A stretch of DNA of 54,713 nucleotides from an uncultured Oscillospiraceae bacterium (GCA_905234625.1 CAJOIC010000016.1:1-54713), one strand, 5' to 3'; positions 45,629-54,582 are shown, numbered from the stretch's first letter. Program-made: numbers and translations. Notes: generated by a model not told the origin, from the sequence alone.

Positions 45629-45753
45629 GGGCCGAGGTGGGCTTTCACACGAGCCGCTGTCGGTGAAGAGTATATCTCGCGAACTTTTTTCTGATGTTCG
45701 CTCGACACACTCTTCACGTCCACGGCATCGATTTGGGCTTTCTCCGTCGGCCC
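45629..45753. repeat. Long imperfect palindrome beside tdk
   Basis: Outer arms GGGCCGA/TCGGCCC, middle stem GTGAAGAGT (45663-45671) with ACTCTTCAC (45709-45717), and inner stem GCGAAC/GTTCGC (45679-45684 and 45696-45701). TGGGCTTTC is repeated directly at 45638 and 45734. The shape resembles a MITE-like or REP-type repeat. Confidence 0.6.
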
Positions 45754-45760
45754 CGAGCGT

Positions 45761-45776
45761 GACTGTCCCCTGTGCC
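45761..45776. repeat. Partial copy of the GTCCCCTGT repeat core
   Basis: GACTGTCCCCTGTGCC, matching GACTGTCCCCTGTTCC of the repeat at 13137-13151 except one base. It lies three bases before the tdk stop codon. Confidence 0.6.
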
Positions 45777-45778
45777 CG

Positions 45779-46354
45779 TCAACGCTGGAGGCGGATCTTC
45801 TCCGCCCAGCACTTGTGGCACATGGCGGTGTAGGTGTCGTTGCCGCCCAGGACCACCTGCTCGCCCTCGGTGACGATGCCGCCGCTGCCGTCCAGGCGTG
45901 CGTTCACCACGGCCTTCCGGCCGCAGGTGCAGATGGTCTTGATCTCCGTGATGGAGTCGGCGATCTCCATGAGCCTGCGGGCGCCGGGGAAGAACTTGGT
46001 CTGGAAATCCGTCCGGAGGCCGAAGCAGAGGACCGGGATATCCGCGGTGTCCACGATGTCCCGCAGCTCGTCGATCTGCTCCGGGGTGAAGAACTGGGCC
46101 TCGTCCGCGATGATGACGTCGAACCACCCGGCGGCCTGGTACTTCTCGCCGATGCTGTCCTCCGGGGCGATGACCTCCCCGTGGGCGGACAGGCCGATGC
46201 GGGAGGCCACGATGTCCGCGCCGTCCCGGGTGTCGGTGGCGGGCTTGATGAGCCAGCAGCGCATGCCCTGCTCCTCGTAGTTGAACTTGGTGATGAGGGC
46301 CTGGGCGGATTTCGACGAGCCCATGGCCCCGTATTTGAAGTACAGCTTAGCCAT
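45779..46354 (-). CDS. tdk: Thymidine kinase
   Basis: A 191-residue type II thymidine kinase for nucleoside salvage. The P-loop is KYGAMGSSKSAQAL near the N-terminus, the lid and base-binding region is DVIIADEAQFFTPEQIDEL, and structural zinc Cys residues are in ICTCGRKA and MCHKCW. The ATG at 46354 (GGAGGGAACGG upstream) overlaps the end of the uridine kinase gene by 8 bases, so the two are co-translated. Both fit with a nucleoside importer downstream. Confidence 0.96.
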   Translation of the reverse strand: MAKLYFKYGAMGSSKSAQALITKFNYEEQGMRCWLIKPATDTRDGADIVASRIGLSAHGEVIAPEDSIGEKYQAAGWFDVIIADEAQFFTPEQIDELRDIVDTADIPVLCFGLRTDFQTKFFPGARRLMEIADSITEIKTICTCGRKAVVNARLDGSGGIVTEGEQVVLGGNDTYTAMCHKCWAEKIRLQR

Positions 46355-46976
46355 TTTCCGTTCCCTCCAGATGGGCCCGGACCCGCTGGATGAGCAGGGC
46401 CATGGCGACCTCGTTGTGGCCGCCCTCGGGCACGATGATGTCCGCCCGCCTGCGGCTGGGCTCCACATAGAGCTCGTGCATGGGCTTGACGGTGGTGAGG
46501 TACTGGTTCACCACGGATTCCAGGCTCCGGCCCCGGTCGCGCACGTCCCGCACGATGCGCCGCAGGATGCGGACGTCCGCGTCCGTGTCCACGAAGACCT
46601 TGATATCCATGGCGTCGCAGAGCTCTTTGTTCTCCAGGATGAGGATGCCCTCCACCAGGATGACCGGCGCGGGGTTTATGAGGACGGTCCTGTCCGAGCG
46701 GTTGTGGACGGTGAAGTCGTACACCGGGCAGCGGATGGCCTCGCCGTTCTGGAGCTGTCTCAGCTGCCGGACCATGAGGGCGGTGTCGAAGGCGTCTGGC
46801 TCGTCGTAGTTGAGGTGGGCGCGCTCCTCCAGGGGGATATCGTCCCGGGCCTTGTAGTAGTTGTCGTGATAGAGCGTACAGACACGGTTTCCGAACGTGC
46901 GCTGGATGCGGCGGGTGATGGTGGTCTTGCCGCTGCCGGTGCCGCCGGCGATGCCGATGGTGAGGATCTTGTCCAT
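46347..46976 (-). CDS. udk: Uridine kinase
   Basis: A 209-residue uridine/cytidine kinase. GIAGGTGSGKTT is the P-loop (about residues 7-18), HDNYYK is the substrate-binding motif, YDEPDAFDT is the next conserved block, and VILVEGILILENK holds the second strand. RRIVRDVRDRGRS is the lid region. The ATG at 46976 has AGGGAGG nine bases upstream. It starts the udk-tdk operon, which has a good promoter. Confidence 0.95.
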   Translation of the reverse strand: MDKILTIGIAGGTGSGKTTITRRIQRTFGNRVCTLYHDNYYKARDDIPLEERAHLNYDEPDAFDTALMVRQLRQLQNGEAIRCPVYDFTVHNRSDRTVLINPAPVILVEGILILENKELCDAMDIKVFVDTDADVRILRRIVRDVRDRGRSLESVVNQYLTTVKPMHELYVEPSRRRADIIVPEGGHNEVAMALLIQRVRAHLEGTENG

Positions 46977-47007
46977 CCGGTGCGCCTCCCTTGTTCTAAC
47001 TGTTATG

Positions 47008-47036
47008 ATTGTATCACAAACCGCAGGCCGCCGCAA
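47008..47036 (-). promoter_or_regulatory. Promoter of udk-tdk
   Basis: Minus strand TTGCGG (47036-47031), 17-base spacer, TACAAT (47013-47008). Confidence 0.75.
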
Positions 47037-47095
47037 TCGAACTTGCCGTCTGCAACCATTTGAAACTTTTGTTGACATTTGTATAAGATGGCGGC

Positions 47096-47124
47096 TTGCA
47101 GTCGGGAAAGCGGCGTGCTATAAT
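47096..47124 (+). promoter_or_regulatory. Promoter of the BMP-family lipoprotein gene
   Basis: TTGCAG, 17-base spacer, TATAAT, 57 bases before the ATG, which follows an AAAGGAG ribosome site. Confidence 0.85.
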
Positions 47125-47181
47125 CCATATGTATGGACAAGGGGCTCCGCCCCAAAAAATGAAAAAAGGAGAACCAAAGAA

Positions 47182-48402
47182 ATGAAAAAGATCCTTGCCC
47201 TGCTTCTTGCGCTGTGCATGGTCTTCGCTCTGGCCGCCTGCGGCAGCTCTGCCAGCTCCGCTCCCGCCGCCGAGGAAGCTCCTGCCGAAGAGGCCGCTCC
47301 CGCCGCCGAAGAGGCTCCCGCCGCTGAGGAAGCTCCCGCTGAGGAGCCTGCCGAAGAGCCCGCTGAGGCTGCCGGCATGAGCGTCGCCATGATCACCGAC
47401 TACGGCGACATCACCGACCAGTCCTTCAACCAGACCACTTATGAGGCCTGCAAGGAGTACTGCGAGGCCAATGGTATCGACTTCACCTACTTCAAGCCCG
47501 CTTCCGACTCCGACGAGGACCGTGTCTCCATGATCGAGACCGCCATCGACCAGGACTACAACGTCATCGTGATGCCCGGCTATGCCTTTGCCGCCGCCAT
47601 CGCCGCCACCGTCAATGAGTATGAAGACGTCGACTTCATCGCGCTGGACGTCTCCGAGTATGACCTGACCTCCGCCGGCCTGGAGGAGATCCCCGCGAAC
47701 CTCTACTCCGCCGTGTATCAGGAAGAGCTCTGCGGCTACATGGCCGGCTTCGCCGCCGTGAAGCTGGGCTACACCAAGCTGGGCTTCCTGGGCGGCATGG
47801 CCGTCCCCGCCGTCATCCGCTATGGCTACGGCTTCGTGCAGGGCGTTGACGCCGCTGCGGCCGAGCTGGGCGCTGACGTTTCCGTGAACTATGCCTACGG
47901 CAACCAGTTCTACGGCGATGCGGACATCACCGCCGCCATGGATACCTGGTACGCCGACGGTGTCGAGGTCGTCTTCGCCTGCGGCGGCGGCATCTACACC
48001 TCCGTTGCCGAGGCCGCCGCGAAGGTGGACGGCAAGGTCATCGGCGTTGACGTTGACCAGGCCGGCATCATCGACGGCACCTACGGCGAGGGCATGACCG
48101 TCACCTCCGCCATGAAGGGTCTCGCCGCCACCGTCAAGACCATGCTGACCGCTGTCCAGGCCGGCGAGTTTGAGGGCGGCAAGGTGGAGAACCTGGGCCT
48201 CGTCTCCGAGAACCCCGAGGAGAACTACGTCCAGATCCCCATTGCCTCCACTCAGTTCGACGATAACTTCTCCGAGGCCGACTATGAGGCGCTGGTCGCC
48301 GCCATGTTCGGCGGAGAGATCACCGTCTCCAACGACATCGACGCCGCTGTCACCGACTTCGCCACGGTCATCACCGTGAACGATCTCGGCAACATCAAAT
48401 AA
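47182..48402 (+). CDS. BMP-family substrate-binding lipoprotein (nucleoside-type ABC importer)
   Basis: A 406-residue lipoprotein. Residues 1-20 form the signal peptide, with lipobox LAAC and Cys20. A Pro/Glu/Ala-rich tether (about residues 25-62) follows. The rest is a Bmp/Med domain: AMITDYGDITDQSFNQTTYE is the hallmark first strand with GDxTDxSFN, and GVDVDQAGIIDGTYGEG occurs later. BMP proteins of this type bind purine or other nucleosides. The gene is monocistronic, with a strong terminator directly after it. Its ATPase and permeases lie 2.5 kb further, beyond a helicase gene on the other strand. Confidence 0.92.
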   Translation: MKKILALLLALCMVFALAACGSSASSAPAAEEAPAEEAAPAAEEAPAAEEAPAEEPAEEPAEAAGMSVAMITDYGDITDQSFNQTTYEACKEYCEANGIDFTYFKPASDSDEDRVSMIETAIDQDYNVIVMPGYAFAAAIAATVNEYEDVDFIALDVSEYDLTSAGLEEIPANLYSAVYQEELCGYMAGFAAVKLGYTKLGFLGGMAVPAVIRYGYGFVQGVDAAAAELGADVSVNYAYGNQFYGDADITAAMDTWYADGVEVVFACGGGIYTSVAEAAAKVDGKVIGVDVDQAGIIDGTYGEGMTVTSAMKGLAATVKTMLTAVQAGEFEGGKVENLGLVSENPEENYVQIPIASTQFDDNFSEADYEALVAAMFGGEITVSNDIDAAVTDFATVITVNDLGNIK

Positions 48403-48420
48403 TTCCCTTTTATAACGCGC

Positions 48421-48448
48421 AGAGGCGCGGCCGCAGGGCCGCGCCTCT
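48421..48448 (+). terminator. Strong intrinsic terminator after the BMP lipoprotein gene
   Basis: Perfect 12-base-pair stem AGAGGCGCGGCC with a GCAG loop, followed by TTTTTT. Confidence 0.93.
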
Positions 48449-48466
48449 TTTTTCGTTTTCCGGGTC

Positions 48467-50668
48467 TTATCTCCGTCCGCTTCGGGAGGGAAGACTGCGA
48501 TAGCACTTGTTGCACAGGCGTCCCGTGCGGTGCAGGGGCAGGGCCGCGCCGCATTTGGCGCAGAAGCGGATGTTGTTTTTCAGGTTGTGCAGCAGGATCT
48601 GGTTGATGGCGTCCGCCACCTTCTCCCGCTCGTCGAACAGGGCCTCCCGGTCCACGGGGCAGTCGAAGGCCTTGGCGAAGGAGAAGTACAGGTCCAGCTC
48701 CCGGCAGTAGAGCTCCAGCTCCGGCAGGGTGTAGGCCGTGTCCTTGGGGGGCAGCTCCGGCCGGGCGATCTCCTCCCCCTCCTGCCAGAGCCGCAGGAAC
48801 CGGAAAAACAGGGCGGACAGGGCCGTGTCCGTCTCGTCGAAGGGGATGTTCGCCGCCCGGAGCTCCTGCTCCTTGGTGAGAGAGAATCCCGCCTGGCGCA
48901 TCCGCCCGATGAGGGAGATATACCGGCTCACGTCCAGCTTCTCGTAGGGCTCCGGCGCGGGCATGCCGCTCCAGACCTCCAGCACCTCCAGAAGGTCGAA
49001 ATCCACGGTGATGACGAGGTCCGAAAAGCCCAGCACCGCCTTCTGCAGCGGAGGCACCACCGCCTCCAGTCCGGCGCGGATGAGGCTCAGGTTCTCCATG
49101 GCGCCCACGAAGCCCTTGTCGTACATGCCGTACCGCCCGGCCCGCCCGGCGATCTGCTGGATCTCCTCGGGCTTCAGGGTCCGGCGCTCCCGGCCGTCGA
49201 ACTTCTCCGTGTCCATGAAGATGATCCGCCGGATGGGGAGGTTCAGGCCCATGCCGATGGCGTCGGTGGAGACCACGTATTCCATGTCGCCGTTCAGAAA
49301 TCCCTCCACCTGCTTGCGCCGGGTGGCGTAGGGCAGCGCACCGTAGATGATGGCGGGCTCCTTCCCCCGGCTGCGCAGGTCCTCCGCCACGCTGAGGACC
49401 CCCACCTTGGAGAAGGTGATGAGGGCGTCCCCGGGCTGGACGGAAGTATAATCGACCACCCGGTTCATGCAGATGAGGGGCGTCTTCCGCTGGTGCTCCA
49501 TGACCTCGAAGGTGTCCCCGCAGGAGCGGATGAGCCGCAGCAGCACGTTTTTCGCCTCCGGGGCGGCGCAAAGGTGCACCTCCGGCGCCCGCACCCCCAG
49601 GATGGCCCGGGTCCATGCGTAGCCCCGCTCCGGGTCCGATATCATCTGGCATTCGTCGATGACGGCCACGTCGAAGGCCCTGCCCAGCTCCAGCTTCTCC
49701 GCCGTAGCGGCCACGTGGGTATCGTCCGGGTCCACGTCCTCCTCCTCGCCGGTGGTGAGGGAGCAGGCCACGCCGTAGCCCAATAGCAGCTCCTGGGCCT
49801 CCAGGGCCAGCAGGCGCAGCGGCGCGAGATAGACCCCCGTCTTCGCCTGACGCAGGCGCTGGAACCCGGCATAGGTCTTGCCGGTGTTGGTGCCGCCGAT
49901 GTGCAGCACGAAATGCCGCTTCATGGCCCGGGCGTCGGTGTATTCGTCCTTGGGGTCCATCTCCGCGAGAAAGCGCAGGCTGCGGCGGATGGCGCGGGGG
50001 ACGTAGATGACCGACCACACATACTCCAGGGACTGGGAGATCAGCTCCTGGCAGGGGAAATCCTCCATGGCGAGAAGAGTCTCCGCCTGGGCGTTGGGGT
50101 GGGCGGCGGCGAAGGCCTCCAGCTCCCGTTCCGCCACGGCGTACAGCACCGAGGCGTACCGGTCCCGCAGCTTCCCCATGAGGGGGACGGCGGTATTCCG
50201 GCCCATCCAGGGGGCGGTGGAGATGAAGTTTTTGATCACGGGGGAGGGGCTGCTTTTGCCCCGATCCAGGGCCAGGAAATTGTCGATCCGGCCGGTGGCC
50301 TGGCCCGTTTTCAGGCGGTCCGCCCAGGCGGTGGTCCCCACGGCCCGGAGGATGCCCTCGTGGTATTTTCCCGCCAGGGTCAGAGCGCGGCCCTGGGGCA
50401 GGGCGGTCATGTCCCAGGCCTTGGAGAGGAAGTCCGCCGCCTTGGCCAGCGCCTCCTCCACCCCCACGGGAGCGCCCTGCTCCCGGGCCGCCTGCCGGAA
50501 GCGCTCCGAGGCCTCCGCCGCAAAGACGTCCTCCTTGCGCCAGGCGGGGATGCTCCGTCCCCGGCCGATGTGGATAAAGCCCGGCTTCGGCAGCAGCTCC
50601 GACATGAGGGCCTTGGTCCAGCCCCGGGAGCTCAGCTCGCTGCGGGTCATCATGTTCTTTCTGCTCAT
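48467..50668 (-). CDS. SUV3-like ATP-dependent RNA helicase with C-terminal zinc ribbon
   Basis: A 733-residue superfamily 2 helicase. Motif I is IGGTNTGKTYAGF, motif II VAVIDECQMI (DECQ rather than DEAD), motif VI GRAGRYGMYDKG, and a SUV3 C-terminal domain follows with FRFLRLWQEG. SUV3-type helicases unwind RNA and, in mitochondria, work with an exoribonuclease. The last 40 residues carry a CxxC/CxxC pair (CAKCGAAL, CNKCYRSL), a possible zinc ribbon. The first 200 residues are a helical region starting SELSSRGWTKALMSELL. The ATG at 50668 follows AGAGGCG. It separates the two halves of the BMP transporter. Confidence 0.85.
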   Translation of the reverse strand: MSRKNMMTRSELSSRGWTKALMSELLPKPGFIHIGRGRSIPAWRKEDVFAAEASERFRQAAREQGAPVGVEEALAKAADFLSKAWDMTALPQGRALTLAGKYHEGILRAVGTTAWADRLKTGQATGRIDNFLALDRGKSSPSPVIKNFISTAPWMGRNTAVPLMGKLRDRYASVLYAVAERELEAFAAAHPNAQAETLLAMEDFPCQELISQSLEYVWSVIYVPRAIRRSLRFLAEMDPKDEYTDARAMKRHFVLHIGGTNTGKTYAGFQRLRQAKTGVYLAPLRLLALEAQELLLGYGVACSLTTGEEEDVDPDDTHVAATAEKLELGRAFDVAVIDECQMISDPERGYAWTRAILGVRAPEVHLCAAPEAKNVLLRLIRSCGDTFEVMEHQRKTPLICMNRVVDYTSVQPGDALITFSKVGVLSVAEDLRSRGKEPAIIYGALPYATRRKQVEGFLNGDMEYVVSTDAIGMGLNLPIRRIIFMDTEKFDGRERRTLKPEEIQQIAGRAGRYGMYDKGFVGAMENLSLIRAGLEAVVPPLQKAVLGFSDLVITVDFDLLEVLEVWSGMPAPEPYEKLDVSRYISLIGRMRQAGFSLTKEQELRAANIPFDETDTALSALFFRFLRLWQEGEEIARPELPPKDTAYTLPELELYCRELDLYFSFAKAFDCPVDREALFDEREKVADAINQILLHNLKNNIRFCAKCGAALPLHRTGRLCNKCYRSLPSRSGRR

Positions 50669-50787
50669 AACGCCTCTAGTGTACCACAAATCGCCGCAGA
50701 AGAGTATAGCGTCGCGCGTTTTTTGTGGCGGATCGGATATCGTACACGGTCTTTCCGGAGGGACGACCGGAGAAAAAATGACGGGGG

Positions 50788-50827
50788 ATCGTTTGATCTT
50801 CGACAAAATCGTCGAAGATCAAACGAT
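50788..50827. repeat. Perfect 17-base-pair palindrome upstream of the BMP ABC operon
   Basis: ATCGTTTGATCTTCGAC, six-base loop, exact complement. It ends five bases before the -35 box of the next promoter and has no U tract. It may be an operator or a dispersed palindrome. Confidence 0.8.
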
Positions 50828-50832
50828 TTCCT

Positions 50833-50861
50833 TTGCTTTGGGCGGCAGGATATAGTATACT
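50833..50861 (+). promoter_or_regulatory. Promoter of the BMP ABC ATPase/permease operon
   Basis: TTGCTT, 17-base spacer, TATACT, 75 bases before the TTG start. Confidence 0.75.
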
Positions 50862-50935
50862 AAGAAGGACGAGCGATCCCCGCGATCCCGGGCGGGGCCT
50901 TCGTGGGAAGACAGGAAAGAAAGGGAGGATGCCAT

Positions 50936-52474
50936 TTGGAGACGCCATATGCCATCGAAATGCTGAACATCACCAAGAGGTTCCCGGGCATCATCGCAAA
51001 CGATAACATCACCCTGCAGCTGAAAAAGGGCGAGATCCACGCCCTCCTGGGCGAGAACGGCGCGGGCAAGTCCACGCTGATGAGCGTACTGTTCGGGCTG
51101 TATCAGCCGGAGGAGGGCATCATCAAGAAGGACGGCCAGATCGTTGAGATCAAGGACCCCAACGACGCCAACGACCTGGGCATCGGCATGGTGCATCAAC
51201 ACTTCAAGCTGGTGGAATGCTTCACGGTGCTGGACAACATCATCCTGGGCGTGGAGCCCAACAAGGCGGGCTTCCTGCAGAAGCAGGACGCGCGCAAAAA
51301 GGTCATGGAGCTCTCGGAGCGGTACGGTCTGCGGGTGGACCCGGACGCCCTCATCGAGGATATCACCGTGGGCATGCAGCAGCGCACCGAGATCCTCAAG
51401 ATGCTCTACCGGGAGAACGAGATCCTCATCTTCGACGAGCCGACGGCTGTGCTGACGCCCCAGGAGATCGAGGAGCTCATGCAGATCATGAAAAACCTGG
51501 CAGCTGAGGGCAAGAGCATCCTGTTCATCTCCCATAAGCTGGCGGAGATCATGGCTGTGGCCGACCGCTGCACCGTGCTGCGCAAGGGCAGGTACATCGG
51601 CACCGTGGAGACGAAGAAGTCCTCCGTGGAGGAGCTCTCCGCTATGATGGTGGGCCGGGACGTGAACTTCCACGTGGCCAAGGGGCCCTCGCAGCCCGGC
51701 GACGTGGTGCTGGACATCCAACACATGACCGTGGCCTCCAAGCTCCACAAGAAAAACGCCGTCCACGACGTGTCCCTCCAGGTCCGCCGGGGCGAGATCG
51801 TCTGCATCGCGGGCATCGACGGCAACGGCCAGTCGGAGTTCGTATACGGGCTGACGGGCCTCGAGCCTGTCACCGAGGGCACCATCACCCTCCACGGACA
51901 GGACATCACCAACGCCCCCATCCGCAAGCGCAGCGTCATGGGCATGAGCCATATCCCCGAGGACCGGCACAAGCACGGCCTCGTTCTGGACTACTCCCTG
52001 GAGGACAACCTGGTGCTCCAGCGGTATTTTGAGCCGGAATTCACGAGCAAGGCGGGCTTTTTGCGCCGGGACAATATCCGCGCCTACGCCGAGCGCCTCA
52101 TCGAGGCCTACGACGTCCGGTCCGGACAGGGCCCCGTCACCATGGCCCGGGCCATGTCCGGCGGCAACCAGCAGAAGGCCATCATCGCCCGCGAGGTGGA
52201 CAAGGACCCGGAGCTTCTGGTGGCTGTCCAGCCCACCCGCGGCCTGGACGTGGGCGCCATCGAATTCGTCCATAAGAAGCTGGTGGAGCAGCGGGACTCC
52301 GGCAAGGCCGTGCTCCTCGTGAGCCTCGAGCTGGACGAGGTCATGGACGTGCCCGACCGCATCCTCGTCATGTATGAGGGTGAGATCGTGGGCGAGCTCG
52401 ACCCGAAGACCACCACGGAAGAGGAGCTGGGCCTCTACATGGCCGGCGCCAAGAGGGACGAGGTGAAAGCATGA
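50936..52474 (+). CDS. BMP-type ABC transporter ATP-binding protein (two ATPase domains)
   Basis: A 512-residue double ATPase. The first half has Walker A GENGAGKSTLMS and Walker B ILIFDEPTAVL. The second half has a degenerate Walker A GIDGNGQSEFVYG, signature MSGGNQQKAIIAREV and Walker B-like LLVAVQPTRGLD, in which Gln replaces the usual acidic residue. This unequal pair is usual for the nucleoside-type group (NupO/YufO). The start is TTG at 50936: GGGAGG is seven bases upstream and no better in-frame ATG exists. It overlaps the first permease gene by four bases. Confidence 0.93.
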   Translation: METPYAIEMLNITKRFPGIIANDNITLQLKKGEIHALLGENGAGKSTLMSVLFGLYQPEEGIIKKDGQIVEIKDPNDANDLGIGMVHQHFKLVECFTVLDNIILGVEPNKAGFLQKQDARKKVMELSERYGLRVDPDALIEDITVGMQQRTEILKMLYRENEILIFDEPTAVLTPQEIEELMQIMKNLAAEGKSILFISHKLAEIMAVADRCTVLRKGRYIGTVETKKSSVEELSAMMVGRDVNFHVAKGPSQPGDVVLDIQHMTVASKLHKKNAVHDVSLQVRRGEIVCIAGIDGNGQSEFVYGLTGLEPVTEGTITLHGQDITNAPIRKRSVMGMSHIPEDRHKHGLVLDYSLEDNLVLQRYFEPEFTSKAGFLRRDNIRAYAERLIEAYDVRSGQGPVTMARAMSGGNQQKAIIAREVDKDPELLVAVQPTRGLDVGAIEFVHKKLVEQRDSGKAVLLVSLELDEVMDVPDRILVMYEGEIVGELDPKTTTEEELGLYMAGAKRDEVKA

Positions 52475-53619
52475 AGAAAAACATTCTCAAAAACGACGGC
52501 GTACAGTCGCTGATCGCGTCCCTCATCTGCATCGTGCTGGGACTGCTCATCGGCTGGATCGTGCTCCTGTTCATCAATCCCAGCGGCGCTGGGGAGGCCA
52601 TCCTGGCCGTCATCAAGAACTTCTTCACCTACTCCAAGGCTGCGCTGCGGATGAAGAACTTCGGCAACACCCTGGTGAAGACGGCGCCGCTGCTCATGTG
52701 CGCTCTGAGCGTGCTGTTCGCCTATAAGGTCGGTCTTTTCAACATCGGCGCGGCCGGGCAGTACGTCGCGGGCACCTGCGCCTGCCTGTACGCGGCGCTG
52801 GCCTGGGGCTGGGGCTGGTTCGGCTGCATGCTCTTCGCCATCGCCGTGGGCGCTGTGTTCGGCGCGGCGGTGGGCCTTCTCAAGGCCTACTGCAACGTGA
52901 ACGAGGTCATCTCCGGCATCATGCTCAACTGGATCGGGCTCTACGCCGCCAATATGATCCTGACGAACGTGAAGGAGACCACGAGCCCCTATACCCTCCA
53001 CCTCAAGGACCAGGCGAAGCAGGCGATGCTGCCGACCCTGGGTCTCGGCAAGCTCTTCAACGGGAACCAGTACGTCACCATCGCCATCCCCCTGGCGATC
53101 ATCCTGGCCATCGTCATCATGATCGTGCTGGACAAGACCAAATTCGGCTACGAGCTGCGGGCTACCGGCAACAACAAAAACGCCGCGAAGTACGCGGGCA
53201 TGGCGGAGAAGCGGAACATCATCCTGACCCTGGTGATCGCGGGCGCTCTCGCGGCGCTGGGCGGCTCCTTCCTGTACCAGACGGACTATGAGCAGTGGCA
53301 GTGCACCACCTCCTCCGTCCCGGGCATGGGCTTCAACGGCATCGCCGCGGCGTTCCTGGGCGGGCTGAACCCCATCGGCACCATCTTCGCCTCCTACTTC
53401 ATCCAGCATATCACCGTGGGCGGCGCTTATGTGGACAAGACCATGTACGCCTCCCAGATCTCCGATCTCATCTCCTCTCTCATCATCTACCTGTGCGGCT
53501 TCGTGGCGTTCATCAAGTACGCCATCAACGCGGGCATCGCCCGGGGCGAGGAGAGAAAAGCCCGGAGGGACAAGCCCGCGGACCTGCCCGCGGAGTCTGA
53601 GAAAGGAGGCGAGGCATAA
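52471..53619 (+). CDS. BMP-type ABC transporter permease (first)
   Basis: A 382-residue permease with about ten membrane segments, of the NupP/YufP type. LFNIGAAGQYVAGTCACLYAA and NVNEVISGIMLNWIGLY are conserved in nucleoside-type permeases; the latter part, AAAFLGGLNPIGTIFASYF, contains the loop contacting the ATPase. It pairs with the next permease to make a heterodimeric channel. It starts within the ATPase gene end (ATGA overlap) and its stop overlaps the next gene's start. Confidence 0.93.
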   Translation: MKKNILKNDGVQSLIASLICIVLGLLIGWIVLLFINPSGAGEAILAVIKNFFTYSKAALRMKNFGNTLVKTAPLLMCALSVLFAYKVGLFNIGAAGQYVAGTCACLYAALAWGWGWFGCMLFAIAVGAVFGAAVGLLKAYCNVNEVISGIMLNWIGLYAANMILTNVKETTSPYTLHLKDQAKQAMLPTLGLGKLFNGNQYVTIAIPLAIILAIVIMIVLDKTKFGYELRATGNNKNAAKYAGMAEKRNIILTLVIAGALAALGGSFLYQTDYEQWQCTTSSVPGMGFNGIAAAFLGGLNPIGTIFASYFIQHITVGGAYVDKTMYASQISDLISSLIIYLCGFVAFIKYAINAGIARGEERKARRDKPADLPAESEKGGEA

Positions 53620-54560
53620 TGCTGCTGCTCATCCAGTACACGCTGATCTTTGCCTCTGTCCTGCTGCTGGTGGCCCTGGGCGGCTGCTTCGCGGAGCACT
53701 CCGGCGTCATAAACCTCGGCCTGGAGGGCATCATGGTCATCGGCGCCCTGGGCGGCGCTCTGGTGATGCGGTATATGCCCGCGGGCACCTCCGCTTTCGT
53801 CATGATCCTGACGGTCCTGGTGGGAGCGGTGGGCTTCGGCGTGGTGTATTCCGCCCTGCTGGGCGTGGCGTGCATCAACTTCCGCGCCGACCAGACCATC
53901 GTCGGCACCGCCCTGAACATGCTGGGTCTCGCCGCGGCGACGGTCCTCGTCAAGGCCATCAACACCGCCGCCGACCCCAACGACGTGTCCTCTACCATCC
54001 AGTACGTGGAGGCGAAAAAGGCCTTCCTCGTGAACATCGGAGGGTTTGAGTTCAACTGGTTCATGCTCATCGCCGTCGTGGCCCTGGCCGTCGCCTATGT
54101 GACGCTGTATAAGACCAAGTTCGGTCTGCGGCTCATGGCCTGCGGCGAGCATCCCCAGGCGGCGGATTCCGTGGGCATCAACGTCCATAAGATGCGCTGG
54201 GCGGGGGTCCTCATCTCCGGTATCTACGGCGGTCTCGGCGGCATCTGCTATATCCTCGCCGGCGTGTCCGAGTGGAAGTTCGAAAACGGCGTGGCGGGCT
54301 TCGGCTTCCTGGCCCTGGCGGTCATGATCTTCGGCCAGTGGAAGCCCCAGCGCATCGCTCTGGCGGCGCTGCTGTTCGGCCTGTTCCGGGCTCTGTCCAA
54401 CGTGTACTTCGGCTTCGGCTGGCTGGTGGCGCTGAACATCCCCGGCTCCGTGTACAACATGATGCCCTACATCATCTCCCTGCTGGTGCTGGCCTTCACC
54501 TCCAAAAACTCCCGCGCCCCCAAGGCCGAGGGCATCCCCTACGACAAGGGACAGCGGTAG
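53619..54560 (+). CDS. BMP-type ABC transporter permease (second)
   Basis: A 313-residue permease with eight or nine membrane segments, NupQ/YufQ type. GVINLGLEGIMVIGALGGAL and NFRADQTIVGTALNMLGLAA are the family signatures, and FGFLALAVMIFGQWKP is the later conserved region. The ATG has AAAGGAGG upstream and starts at the last base of the previous stop. It is the last gene of the operon, followed by a terminator. Confidence 0.93.
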   Translation: MLLLIQYTLIFASVLLLVALGGCFAEHSGVINLGLEGIMVIGALGGALVMRYMPAGTSAFVMILTVLVGAVGFGVVYSALLGVACINFRADQTIVGTALNMLGLAAATVLVKAINTAADPNDVSSTIQYVEAKKAFLVNIGGFEFNWFMLIAVVALAVAYVTLYKTKFGLRLMACGEHPQAADSVGINVHKMRWAGVLISGIYGGLGGICYILAGVSEWKFENGVAGFGFLALAVMIFGQWKPQRIALAALLFGLFRALSNVYFGFGWLVALNIPGSVYNMMPYIISLLVLAFTSKNSRAPKAEGIPYDKGQR

Positions 54561-54582
54561 CCTCCCTGAAAACCGCATACAA

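Noticed and set aside
45467-45778. Known ncRNA such as 6S RNA, SRP RNA, RNase P or a riboswitch
   Set aside because: None of the conserved sequence blocks of those families was found by reading either strand.
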